This document shows positions 26,409-35,124 of a DNA stretch of 64,000 nucleotides, one piece after another. The DNA is taken from NCBI RefSeq assembly GCF_900129505.1, contig NZ_LT670818.1, forward strand, positions 5,179,001 to 5,243,000. Reading direction: 5' to 3'. Source of the stretch: Bradyrhizobium erythrophlei. Lineage in GTDB: Bacteria; Pseudomonadota; Alphaproteobacteria; Rhizobiales; Xanthobacteraceae. The notes under the pieces are model-generated. The model was given only the letters and a program-made list of their open reading frames with translations. It ran no database searches and was not told the origin of the DNA. The position numbers and the translations under genes are program-made. Position 1 is the first letter of the stretch. The number at the start of each line of letters is the position of its first letter.

Positions 26409-26708
26409 TCAACCCTTCGGTGGATTTCGTTTATGAAACTCCACTTGGGGAGCGGACTCAACTAACAGGCAGCGTAGCTCATCGATCTGGCAAGCGAAAT
26501 CCATCGCTTTTGCCTTCAACACTTCCATCGCATGACCCCGATGACCTTCCAACTCTGCAATGCGTTCGTTGAAGGCGTCCAATTCATCTTCTAATTTCTG
26601 AATTTCGTGCTGGATCGGAAACTGCCGAGCTGTAACTCTACCAACGGCTGGTGGCTGCTTTGGACGCGTAGCTAGCCGGTTGCCGGTTCTTTGCCGCTGT
26701 GTGCTCAT
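26409..26708 (-). CDS. Small coiled-coil protein
   Basis: 99 residues from the ATG at 26708 (GGGGGGACC upstream). The centre, QHEIQKLEDELDAFNERIAE followed by LEGHRGHAMEVLKAKAMDF, forms a coiled coil of about 50 residues; the N-terminus is basic and the C-terminus polar. No family name known to me. Confidence 0.55.
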   Translation of the reverse strand: MSTQRQRTGNRLATRPKQPPAVGRVTARQFPIQHEIQKLEDELDAFNERIAELEGHRGHAMEVLKAKAMDFACQIDELRCLLVESAPQVEFHKRNPPKG

Positions 26709-26734
26709 GGTCCCCCCGAATCGCAAGCAGGTAA

Positions 26735-26923
26735 CTACTTTATCACTCGCAGCCCAACCCTGTGCTCGACCCGGTTCATTGCTGCGGCCAGTTCTTCCGT
26801 GTCCAGAACTGCGATGAGTTGGGTGATTATTTCGTCCGCATCACTCGTCGACGACTCAAGATGTTCGGCGACAATCAGACCGACCTGACGCAACGCGAAG
26901 AAAATTAGCTCTTGATCGGTCAT
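26735..26923 (-). CDS. Small acidic helical protein
   Basis: 62 residues (MTDQELIFFALRQVGLIVAE; ends NRVEHRVGLRVIK). All-helical in appearance, no motif. I associate this pattern with a Bradyrhizobium hypothetical family. The ribosome binding site is weak. Confidence 0.5.
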   Translation of the reverse strand: MTDQELIFFALRQVGLIVAEHLESSTSDADEIITQLIAVLDTEELAAAMNRVEHRVGLRVIK

Positions 26924-26940
26924 GAAAGATCACGGCTTTA

Positions 26941-26982
26941 TAAAAATGACGGGGCCGCCGGGGCGGGGACACCGACGGCCCC
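26941..26982 (-). terminator. Rho-independent-like terminator on the minus strand
   Basis: GGGGCCG (26951-26957) pairs with CGGCCCC (26976-26982); read on the minus strand the stem is followed by GTCATTTTTA. It sits after the gene at 27125-27373 and would end its transcript. Confidence 0.5.
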
Positions 26983-27124
26983 TATCGCGTGAGTTAGAAA
27001 TGTGGCCGGTGACTTGGGGGGCAGTCGGTCAACTCTGCGCGACGGTTGATGATAGCTCGGGAATGTCAAGCATCAACGAAACTCGCTGCTTAACCTAACT
27101 AGTAAAGCTTACTGGCGGTGCACG

Positions 27125-27373
27125 TCACAACGCACTCAAATCATCTGGCACATCACCGAACTTTCGCAACACAGTTGCATCGCGAAAATCGCCGGTCGCC
27201 GGATCGCCAGTGCGACTGAAAGCGACCGCACCGGTACGACCGAATACGTTCCAAAGACCCTGCGCACTTTCTATCGCGGCTGCAGGATTTGGACATTCAA
27301 CGGGTTCACCGACAACGACGTTGCCGTCAGTAACATCGAACGGCAACGCCACGAAATATGTAATTCCGGCCAT
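27125..27373 (-). CDS. Small hypothetical protein
   Basis: 82 residues with AGGAG 9 nt before the ATG. Begins MAGITYFVALPFDVTDGNVV; the block GAVAFSRTGDPATGDFRDAT near residue 48 and the ending FGDVPDDLSAL match a pattern I know from Bradyrhizobium hypotheticals. Function unknown. Confidence 0.65.
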   Translation of the reverse strand: MAGITYFVALPFDVTDGNVVVGEPVECPNPAAAIESAQGLWNVFGRTGAVAFSRTGDPATGDFRDATVLRKFGDVPDDLSAL

Positions 27374-27611
27374 GGCCTGACTCCTGCCGGCTCACGCAGC
27401 CGCAGGGCGGTTATATGCTTTGGATCGAAATGTCAAAGTCGATTGATGCATTGCGGTTGCATCAGCTTGCCTTGGCGGCATTTCGGTGCGCGATGAGAAC
27501 GGAAATGAGTTCTTCGTAGCACCGATCAAGTCGACTGTTCGAGAGGGTCGACTGCACCCGGAAAGGCATGGATCAGCTAACCGCGTCTAAGGGTGCCGCT
27601 CAGCGTAAACC

Positions 27612-27821
27612 TTAACTGAGTTGGCGCTGTTGCGTTGTCATCGGGCCTGCGTGCATCGACTGCTGAAGTGGTCTCTTCTGCTTGCGCCACGAGAGCTGCG
27701 CTCGCTCAAGCTCGTGCCAACGCTCGGCCTGTGCAATCCATTTGCCCCGATTGTGAGGCTCTAACCTCGCCCGCTCCAAGCAATACAATTCCATTATCGT
27801 GCAATCATTATCACTCATCAT
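27612..27821 (-). CDS. Small hypothetical protein
   Basis: 69 residues with a near-consensus AAGGGAGG just before two possible ATGs. The core IMELYCLERARLEPHNRGKW followed by IAQAERWHELERAQLSWR is helical and charged. No function known. Confidence 0.6.
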   Translation of the reverse strand: MMSDNDCTIMELYCLERARLEPHNRGKWIAQAERWHELERAQLSWRKQKRPLQQSMHAGPMTTQQRQLS

Positions 27822-28284
27822 CGGCCTCCCTTATCCACAACCTTATTTCTTTTTGTTGCGTCAGAGTCATTACGATTATGAGTCAGAACTATTTTCCGAT
27901 TCGTCCACCAGCCGGCACGTAGCGCCGCCCGATGCCAGGCTCCGCACGCAGGCCCGCAATCCTTCGGGCGGGTACGCTGATCGAGGCTATAGATCAGGCT
28001 GAGCGCAACGACGCTCGCGCCCCGAAGGTGATTTTCCCTCTCCTGTTTGCTTTTGCGGAGACCTACAAACCGGCCTAAGATTAGTTTTTAGGCTGGTCAA
28101 AGTGACCACTCGAGCCTTCTCAGGAGTTCGAAGAAGACCTCGATCGCATCGAGCAGCACCTTGATGAGGCGCGCAGAGAACGTGGCGAGCTTTAGAGCAA
28201 GCGCCCCCGAAGGCACTGAAAATTGGGCGGGCATCGGTTTATCGAGCGGTACTATCTGTGCCGTGAGGCAGTGGGAGCGAAACC
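27822..28284. other. Intergenic, nothing recognised
   Basis: About 460 bp. AT-rich near 27830-27900 (possible minus-strand promoter for the gene at 27821), otherwise featureless. Confidence 0.4.
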
Positions 28285-28740
28285 GTGTTTGGCTGGTTTA
28301 AATCCGAGAAGCGGGAGCGGCGGAGGAAAATTAAACTTGATCGCAAACACCTTGAAGCAAGGTCGCGGCGCTTTCTGAAAAGCTACCTAAACGCAGATGA
28401 AACGCGAAAGGCTCAATTCTATCGGGCTGTCGAAGAGGCGTCTAAGCAATGTCAGCCAGTGAAACCAGGTTTACCGCCCCCCGAATTAGAAGATGCCCAA
28501 ATCGCCGAAGCCACTTCCGGTGCAGCGATGAAAATGGTCTTGGGGCGTGAAGAGCGGGGTGCGCTGAAGAAAGATGAACGCATTTCCGACTTCGTCACCG
28601 ACGCTTACGCTACCGTAGGCATTGCATACCATCGCGCAGCAGGTGTCTACACGATGGACAAAGAGATGCAGGAATTAGGAACTGCTGCTGTTCACCTTCT
28701 CACCATGGCGACCTCATACATGAGGGCGCAAAACGACTGA
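28285..28740 (+). CDS. Hypothetical protein (GTG start)
   Basis: 151 residues starting with GTG at 28285 (GGGAG upstream). The N-terminus is strongly basic (FKSEKRERRRKIKLDRKHLE), followed by helical segments; no membrane span or motif. I do not recognise the family, but composition and codon use are those of a real gene. Confidence 0.6.
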   Translation: MFGWFKSEKRERRRKIKLDRKHLEARSRRFLKSYLNADETRKAQFYRAVEEASKQCQPVKPGLPPPELEDAQIAEATSGAAMKMVLGREERGALKKDERISDFVTDAYATVGIAYHRAAGVYTMDKEMQELGTAAVHLLTMATSYMRAQND

Positions 28741-29026
28741 CGGGCGAGTTCGGTTCCGAGGCCGTTCAGCGGAATCGTTGTTGATGTGCTCTAATTCCGG
28801 GTCTGGGTGTCAAGCTCCCCAATGATCGTCCTTGCCGGGCCCACTGTTCTCTCCGCGATAGGGGTGGACCCTCCGCATGATGGCGCAAGGTGACGCTGGC
28901 GGTTCAATGTTGCAATCGCGGTCGCCCTTTCAGGCGCTCGCAAAGAATCGGTCGAACTCACCATCGCCATCGTCCCGGCAGGGACGTCTTTCCCCGCCTG
29001 TTTGGCAGATCTCGCTAATGTCCTCG

Positions 29027-30040
29027 CTAGGCAGCAATTTCCTTCTTCGACCAGTTGAACTCGGTTCCATCGATCCACATGCGATGCAGAATGACCGCGA
29101 GCTTGCGCGCGACCGCAACCTCGGCCTTGCGGAGCCCGTTGCGCTTGGCGAGCCTTACACTCGAAGCCTTAACGGCGGACCATTTTGGGACGCGCGTCAG
29201 CAGAACCCCAGCTGCTTCAAACAGGTAACTTCGTAGCATCGCGTCGCCGCACTTAGAGATGCGACCTGTCCAATCGACCTCTCCGGACGCATGGCGTCTA
29301 CTGGTTAGCCCGACGTAAGCACCTACGCTTCTCGACCGCGCAAGCCGTGCCTTGAAGGCGAGCGCAGTGATCGGACCGACCCCAGGCACGGTTATAAACC
29401 GACGGACCTGCGCATCATGGCGAGCCAGTTTCATAACCTTGCGGTCAAGCTCACTGACCTGCTGCCCGACGGCATCGCGCGCTTCGAGCCGCGGTCTGAC
29501 CGCAGCTATCAGCTCAGGACGGCCCTCGATCAACTCCTCGGCTCGCACGGCGAAGACATTGAACTTGGCACGGCCGATGACAAGGCCGAGATTCTTGAGA
29601 AGGCCGCGGACATGGTTCTCGAGATCGGGCTTGATCTTGACCAGAAGAGCCCGGCTGGCCAGCAGCGCCCTGACCGAGTGGCAGTCGATATCCTTGACAT
29701 GCACCTCCTTGAACCAGCCGGTCTGCATGATGCGGGCGATCCCGATAGCATCGTTGCGGTCGCTCTTGTTGATCTGCATCTTGAGCACGGCCTTGGCATG
29801 GCGCGCGTCGATGCAGATCACCGGTAGGCCAAGTTGCTTAAGCTCTGTCCATAACCAGGTGGACGTCGGTCCGGTCTCGAGGCCGATGCGTACCGCGCCC
29901 GGCGCCTTCGACTTCACGTAAACCGAGATCGTCTCAGGATCTGAATCGACCACACCCTCTCGCACGACCGACCCCGTCTGGTCCACCACGCAGATCGATG
30001 TCTGCTTCAACGACACGTCCAGTCCGACATAGTATTCCAT
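29027..30040 (-). CDS. IS110-family transposase, probably internally shortened
   Basis: 337 residues from the ATG at 30040. The DEDD catalytic set is visible: YYVGLDVSLKQT (Asp), IGLETGPTS (Glu) and KSDRNDAIGIARI (Asp pair). The C-terminal Transposase_20 part has the serine region YVGLTSRRHASGEVDWTGRI. Between ALAFKA and RSRSVGAY, relatives carry about nine extra residues (TIDDPARF-like) that are missing here, so an in-frame deletion is likely. IS110 elements lack inverted repeats and use a bridge RNA from a noncoding flank; that RNA would be sought in the 250 bp upstream of the start. Confidence 0.88.
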   Translation of the reverse strand: MEYYVGLDVSLKQTSICVVDQTGSVVREGVVDSDPETISVYVKSKAPGAVRIGLETGPTSTWLWTELKQLGLPVICIDARHAKAVLKMQINKSDRNDAIGIARIMQTGWFKEVHVKDIDCHSVRALLASRALLVKIKPDLENHVRGLLKNLGLVIGRAKFNVFAVRAEELIEGRPELIAAVRPRLEARDAVGQQVSELDRKVMKLARHDAQVRRFITVPGVGPITALAFKARLARSRSVGAYVGLTSRRHASGEVDWTGRISKCGDAMLRSYLFEAAGVLLTRVPKWSAVKASSVRLAKRNGLRKAEVAVARKLAVILHRMWIDGTEFNWSKKEIAA

Positions 30041-30393
30041 TGCCGCTCTCCATCGTTGCGAGGCCACATGAGGCTGGCCTCATACGTTTCTGGAGAACTG
30101 ATTCCCTTGCCTTTGTCTGGCTCGATCCCGGAATTACCCCATGTTGCAAAAGTCCAAAATCGAACAACCCAAAAAATCTCACGAAAGTCACGTCGCCTCG
30201 CACAAAACGCATCAGCGGCTCTGAGAATTCTCGTTCGTCACTCAAAAAAGACGTTTCAACAATATCGGCGCAATGCGGGCATCAGGTAGACGCCGGGTCC
30301 GCCGTTAATCACCTTTTCGCTTTGGTTTTTTGGGTTAACACATTAGTTATTTTTTTGCGGGCATTTTGCGCTTCCATTTATCAGGGAGGCACT
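30041..30393. other. IS110 noncoding flank and promoter of the GapR-like gene
   Basis: About 350 bp. The part next to the transposase start is where an IS110 bridge RNA would be encoded; I cannot fold it reliably by eye. The AT-rich part at 30320-30360 looks like the promoter of the DUF2312 gene. Confidence 0.35.
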
Positions 30394-30663
30394 ATGTCTG
30401 ACGTCACCATTCCCGGCGGCAAAATTCGCGCGTTCGTTGAACGGATCGAAAATCTGGACACCGAATTGTTGGAGTTGAACGAACAAAAGAAGGAAGTGTT
30501 TGCGGAGGCTAAAGGGGAGGGGTTTGACGTGAAGATCCTCAAAGAGATCATCAAACTTCGAAAGCAGGACCAGGAAGAGCGCGACGAGCGCGAGGGTCTG
30601 CTCGATCTCTATATGCGCGCCATGGAGCAGGCCGGGCCGGAGAAGGTCGCCAAGGCTGCATGA
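30394..30663 (+). CDS. DUF2312 (GapR-like) nucleoid protein
   Basis: 89 residues from the ATG at 30394, with CAGGGAGG upstream. The core EVFAEAKGEGFDVKILKEII and LRKQDQEERDER matches GapR of Caulobacter, a coiled-coil dimer that wraps overtwisted AT-rich DNA during replication. Accessory copies of DUF2312 genes are common on mobile DNA, and this one stands alone beside an insertion sequence. A strong terminator follows at 30789. Confidence 0.85.
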   Translation: MSDVTIPGGKIRAFVERIENLDTELLELNEQKKEVFAEAKGEGFDVKILKEIIKLRKQDQEERDEREGLLDLYMRAMEQAGPEKVAKAA

Positions 30664-30788
30664 TGAAGTAGGGCTGGTTCGTTCGCCGCAACTGTGGGTA
30701 ATTCCATCACACCCTAGACAGGCGCCTCCACCCGCACACTATGCGCCCCGAGACGGAATCTCTGGAGGGCCTAGGGGGACAGTCTCGC

Positions 30789-30829
30789 AAAGGCCATGCG
30801 GTGTAATGCCCGCGTGGCCTTTGTTTTTT
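30789..30829 (+). terminator. Rho-independent terminator
   Basis: AAAGGCCA (30789-30796) pairs with TGGCCTTT (30815-30822), with further GC pairs inside, followed by GTTTTTT. It ends the transcript of the DUF2312 gene 126 bp upstream. Confidence 0.75.
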
Positions 30830-31000
30830 ATCGTCTGGCGTAGGGACTCTGGGTAAAGGGCCGCTTCTGGCGCAAAGCGGTCATTGGCCAAAGCCCTAAC
30901 GTCAGCCAAGTGCAACAAGAGAGACGCGCACCCGGCGATCGATCGGCTCGCACATGAACCAATCCGTACCAGAGAATTGGTAGAATCGTTGGAGGTCTGC

Positions 31001-31090
31001 TCGCTTGAGCAGATGTCCGTTCTACCCTCGACAGCAGACATCGCCAGGCCGCTCCGGCATGTCCGTTTCGTGCCAGTTTCGGACTCACGC
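31001..31090. repeat. Intergenic repeat family, copy A
   Basis: Contains GAGCAGATGT at 31007 and, 54 bp later, GTCCGTTTCGTGCC at 31061. The same two anchors recur at the same spacing (54-57 bp) in copies B (32992) and C (35802). This is the most diverged copy. Confidence 0.55.
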
Positions 31091-31260
31091 ACCGCAACAA
31101 AGGAGCGCCCTCTGCGTGAGGGCTGGTTTGAAACGCTGGCGACGCGCGCCGCCATCTCCGTCACGGCCCGAGAACCTGCAGTATATCCTCGGCGAAATTC
31201 TCTGCTGAGTCGACGTCGAGCACATCTCCGCCGTTCGGCTGGAACCCCACACTACCATGG

Positions 31261-31290
31261 CCCGCCCGGTGCAAAGGCCGGGCGGGTTTT
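31261..31290 (+). terminator. Strong hairpin with T-run
   Basis: CCCGCCCGG and CCGGGCGGG form a perfect 9-bp stem around 8 nt, followed by TTTTCTGTTTT. It would end a plus-strand transcript, yet I find no gene on the plus strand in the 430 bp before it, which hints at an unannotated short RNA or a lost gene. Confidence 0.65.
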
Positions 31291-31343
31291 CTGTTTTCAT
31301 TCTCATCACATTGTCGCTTGATCGGGTGACAGCCTGCTTACGA

Positions 31344-31664
31344 TTAGTCGTCGTCATCCTCGCGGTCGCGGCGCCAACCGCCGTAACCGCCCCAATAATG
31401 TGGATGTGGACCATAGTAGCCGTATCGATAGCGATAACGGCGACGCCAATCATCATCGTCGTCATATCGATAGCGATAGTCCCCTTAGGGACGATAGTAG
31501 TTCGGTTGCCACCAGCATCGTCCCCATTCGTTACAGACCCAGCCGACCTGTTCCACGCTCGACGTCGGCACCAAGGGTAGCGCGATCGGCATGGCGCTGG
31601 CGCTGGTTGCAGCAAATGAGGTGAACGCTGCGGCAGAGAGAATGCGAATAATGGGCTTTCCCAT
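31344..31664 (-). pseudogene. Exported Tyr/Arg/Gly-rich small protein with internal stop
   Basis: From the ATG at 31664 (GGAGG upstream): a signal peptide ending TSASAMPIA, then VEQVGWVCNEWGRCWWQPNY, then a TAA at 31485-31487. The same frame continues after the stop for 46 codons with exactly the Tyr/Arg/Asp/Gly-rich tail this family has (GDYRYRYDDD, later YYGPHPHYWGGYGGWRR). I therefore read the TAA as an internal stop in a protein of about 106 residues. The truncated form of 59 residues could still be exported. Confidence 0.65.
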
Positions 31665-32017
31665 CAAAGCCTCCGGTGAGTTGATTGGTGACACAGTGTG
31701 GCGATGCCAACATAACCGTGGTTGAACAGTTGGCTCTGAAAACACGCCGACAGGGCCTGACCTTCAACAGGATATTGGCGTAGACGCCGCAACGGCAAAA
31801 CATATCTGGAAGGTCCGGTCCGTAGGAGATGAGACCTCCCGCGTCCACGTGCGCAAGACAAGAGCTTTCGAACGCGGCGCGAGGCCACATTGGTTCACCA
31901 GTGACATCCTGGTCAGACAAGTCTCAGCGGTGTTCCTTTGCGAGCCGCGCGGATAATTCGCGACTCGCAAAGCAGATCGGGCCGACGCTTGATCGCTGGC
32001 CCGATCGCTCCCCCAGC

Positions 32018-32437
32018 CTAAGGTACATACTCGACCCAAGACGAATCTACGATCACGTAGTCGACCGGGAACCAAATGTAGGTATCGGTAAGATCGTCAT
32101 AGACCCAATAGCCGTAGTAGTAGACGTCGGCCTGTGCGAGCTGCATGCTGGCAAGCGTTATCCCAGGTGTCGCCTCAGCCAGCTTCTGACGAGACTTCAC
32201 TTTCTTCACCTGCATTCCGACGGCGGTAACAGCGGTTACCTTGCCGTTGTTCACTTCAGCGAACACATCGACTTTTTTTCCAGTCGTATGGATCTTGTGC
32301 TTGCCATTCTTTTTGATGTTTTCGCCAAGCAGGTCTTTTCCATTGAGATGGTGCTTCTCCTTCGCGAACGCGATGCGAGACGCGTCGATCGTGGTAGCTG
32401 CCGCGATCATTCCGAGTACGAGACGCCGATTAATCAT
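32018..32437 (-). CDS. Exported hypothetical protein
   Basis: 139 residues from the ATG at 32437 (AAAGGAAAC upstream). A signal peptide (RRLVLGMIAAATTIDASRIAFA) is followed by a basic part (KEKHHLNGKDLLGENIKKNG), a beta-rich middle with VDVFAEVNNGKVTAVTAVGM, and an aromatic end (DVYYYGYWVYDDLTDTYIWF). No family name known; the layout suggests a small periplasmic or surface protein. The frame is open 40 codons further upstream. Confidence 0.65.
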   Translation of the reverse strand: MINRRLVLGMIAAATTIDASRIAFAKEKHHLNGKDLLGENIKKNGKHKIHTTGKKVDVFAEVNNGKVTAVTAVGMQVKKVKSRQKLAEATPGITLASMQLAQADVYYYGYWVYDDLTDTYIWFPVDYVIVDSSWVEYVP

Positions 32438-33095
32438 GAACTTGTTTCCTTTGGAAAGTGGCTCTGCGCCTGACAACGTCGGCAGGATTTCCTGCAGGCG
32501 TTGCGACCAGGTGAGTTTTGTCATTTGCACTGAACCCATGATGAACGGGACGACCACAGATAAGTCCCAAAGATTTCCAACTAAGTGCGAGTGCCGAGGT
32601 CACCTTCAATCACCTTGACGAAGGCGACATTCCAATACGGCAATAAGCATGAATTTTTGCGTGAGAACCTCCCTTGCGCCGCTGATCAGAGTAATGAACT
32701 CGCGCCCCTGCATGTCCGTCCCCATGCTCTGGACACAGCATTGTATTGGCTTAAACGACTTTTTGATGGGGGTGATATCGGCATCAGAACCGTTGCCGCA
32801 GTGCACCGCGAATGTCGCAGTTGGGTCAAGCTTGGATTCTTGCTGGTCTGCAGCTCGGACTTCCCGTTCGCCGAGGGTCTTGGCCCCGACACAAAGCTCA
32901 CACGCACACAAACCATCATGCAGGGCGCGAGCCACTGCGATTTTCGCTACGGGCGGCAGAAAGACTGATGGTCGCATTCGGGTCAAACTGAGAAATACTC
33001 GCACCGAGCAGATGTTGTCCGCTGTTCATCCAATAGCGGACTCACGTCGGACATCGTCCCACGTCCGTTTGGTGCCAAAAGCGCCATACGTTTGA
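32438..33095. other. Intergenic, contains repeat copy B
   Basis: About 660 bp with overlapping open frames on both strands (32606-33004 minus, 32649-33095 plus) that show no domain. The region nearest 33095 is repeat copy B. Confidence 0.4.
32992..33085. repeat. Intergenic repeat family, copy B
   Basis: Begins with GAAATACTCGCACCGAGCAG then ATGTT, 24 of 25 positions identical to copy C, and ends with GTCCGTTTGGTGCC 57 bp after the GAGCAGATGT anchor. Confidence 0.65.
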
Positions 33096-34034
33096 TTAAG
33101 GCGCGCGGACAAGCGATTTCGCGACTTCCCGCGTACAGTCGATGAACGCTTCAACCGCGGGGCTGAGTGTTCGATTTTTCAGGAACACGATCTCTGCCGA
33201 AATTCGCGGGCCCGGGGATTTCAGCGGCAAAGCCCGCAAAGAGGCCTGATGCGCGCTTAATGCCGCGACCGACATCGGAAGAATTCCGACAAATTCCCCG
33301 CTCGCAATGAGCGAGACCGTGAGCTGGATAGCTATGGTTTTGACCAGCGGCCTCGGTGGTGAAAAGCCGTTGGCCCGAAATACCTCAGCAACCAATGTGC
33401 CCGGCGCGCTGTCATATGGCGGCAAGACCCAATTGCCCTTGATGATTTCCGCGAGGGCAATTCGGCGCTTTCGCGCCAATTCGCCGTGCGCTCCAACAAC
33501 GAACACAAACGGCTCATCGAACAGAACTTCGGAATGAAAGTCCTCCTGCTGTCCTGTGGCCCTCGTAATCAGCAGATCGATCTTGCGCTCAAGCAGTTCC
33601 TGGACCTGATGTTCACCAGGATTGGTCAATCTTACGTCCAGCTGCACGCCGGGATATTTCGCTGAAAATTTTCGCACGGTAGGCGGCACCAGACTGTGAA
33701 GAATGATGTCGGTGCATCCAAGCCTCACCTCGCCGGAGTTTGGATCGGATAGATGTTCGAGCGAGCGAATGCCTTGCTGCATCTCGTCGAAGACATTGAT
33801 GCCGCAACGAAGTAGTACTTCGCTATGGGCGGTGAGCTCGGCGCCCTGCGAGTTACGATCGAATAGTCGCACGCCGAGCGTGCCTTCGATTTCGGAGATC
33901 GCCTTAGAGACGGCGGGATGTGAAATCCTCAGCCTGGCGGCCGCCTTCGCCATGCTGCCGGTATCGGCAACCGCCATCAGAACATGAAGGTCGCGCAACT
34001 TGACGCGGCGGCCAATTCGATCCGACCAGTCCAT
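33096..34034 (-). CDS. LysR-family regulator
   Basis: 312 residues. The N-terminal winged helix-turn-helix (MAKAAARLRISHPAVSKAIS) and the two-lobed ligand-binding domain are complete. It is divergent from the solute-binding-protein pseudogene and the intradiol dioxygenase gene, with 124 bp between, so it probably controls those two genes in response to an aromatic or carboxylic compound. Confidence 0.9.
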   Translation of the reverse strand: MDWSDRIGRRVKLRDLHVLMAVADTGSMAKAAARLRISHPAVSKAISEIEGTLGVRLFDRNSQGAELTAHSEVLLRCGINVFDEMQQGIRSLEHLSDPNSGEVRLGCTDIILHSLVPPTVRKFSAKYPGVQLDVRLTNPGEHQVQELLERKIDLLITRATGQQEDFHSEVLFDEPFVFVVGAHGELARKRRIALAEIIKGNWVLPPYDSAPGTLVAEVFRANGFSPPRPLVKTIAIQLTVSLIASGEFVGILPMSVAALSAHQASLRALPLKSPGPRISAEIVFLKNRTLSPAVEAFIDCTREVAKSLVRAP

Positions 34035-34158
34035 TGCGAGCCTTAACCTAGGGGTTACAGGGATGCCGCAATTTTCGGTCTACCAGATAATGCTCCGGCC
34101 GGCCAGAGTGACGGCGGTTCGGTGATCGCCGGACCGAGCCCAACATCAGGACGATCCT

Positions 34159-35116
34159 ATGATCACGAAACGAGGGCTTGTATCGCTGGCGTGCACCGGT
34201 GGCCTCGCTGCCATTTTTCCCGACGCGATACGCACCGCTGCCGCCGAGACCGCTTCGCGCATGCTGGTGGGCTTCGGCGTCGGCGGCTCCATCGATCGCC
34301 CGGATGCTGGTCGAAGGAATGAAGGATTACGCCCCTTCGTTCATCGTCGACAATCGTCCCGGCGCCGGCGGTCGTCTCGCGCTCGGGGTGCTGAAAAGCA
34401 GCCCGGCCGACGGCACCGCCATGATCCTCGCGCCGGCCTCGAACTTCGCCGTGTACCCGCATGTCTACAAGACGCTGGGTTATGACGCGTTCGGGGATTT
34501 CGTTCCGGTCACGACCGTCTGTTCTTTTCCGTTCCTGATCACGGTGGGTCCGATGGTGCCAGCCGACGTCAGGACGCTTGCCGACTTCGTGAAATGGTGC
34601 GCGGCCTATCCCAAGCAGGCGAGCTATGGCACAGCGGCGGCGGGATCGATGCTGCATTTCACCGGTGTGACCCTGGCCAGGATCGGCGGGTTCGAATTCG
34701 TGCATCTGCCCTATGGCGGCCCGGGCGGCATCCAAGACCTGATCGGCGGTCGCATTGCCGCAACGATCTATCCGATCGGCACGGCACTTCCGCATGTGCA
34801 ATCCGGCGCCATCCGGGCGCAACGATCCCCACGGCTAATCGATGTGCCGACCGTTCGGGAGGCCGGATATCCGGCGCTGGAGGCTAATGAATGGTTTGGC
34901 GTCTTCGTTCCGGCAAACACGCCTGCCGCAACGGTGAGCCGCCTCAATGTGGCAATCCTCGCGGTGGTGAATACCGACGGCTTCAAAACCGCCTTGGCCC
35001 AGCTTGCGATAGACCCCGTCGGCGAAACGCCACAGGAATTCGTGCAAATGGTCAAATCCGATTTCGATCGCTGGGGGCCGATCGTGCACGCCTCCGGCTT
35101 TACGCCGGAAGACTGA
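34159..35116 (+). pseudogene. Tripartite tricarboxylate (Bug-type) solute-binding protein, frameshifted
   Basis: The first 50 codons (ATG 34159) give a signal peptide and RMLVGFGVGGSID; then the frame turns to nonsense. From about 34293 the next frame continues as IARMLVEGMKDYAPSFIVDN through the whole Bug/TctC protein to 35116 (DNRPGAGGRLALG, VHLPYGGPGGIQDLIGG, PTVREAGYPAL). A +1 or -2 change at about 34291-34298 joins them into about 318 residues. Without a matching membrane part nearby it would be an orphan binding protein even if intact. Confidence 0.8.
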
Positions 35117-35124
35117 GGCGCGTC

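Noticed and set aside
26141..26461. 106-codon minus-strand frame
   Set aside because: It overlaps, in another frame, the 59-residue SANT-like gene with a much better ribosome binding site and protein pattern.
27415..27520. 34-codon plus-strand frame (MLWIEMSKSIDALRLHQLAL)
   Set aside because: Composition is fair but there is no ribosome binding site and no recognisable relative; too short to support.
31085..31615. 176-codon minus-strand frame with Met/Ile/Thr-rich stretch
   Set aside because: It is the Tyr/Arg-rich exported protein's coding strand read in the wrong frame (repeated GAT/TAT/CGC codons).
32606..33095. Overlapping open frames on both strands (132 and 148 codons)
   Set aside because: Neither has a ribosome binding site, signal or domain; the right end is an intergenic repeat.
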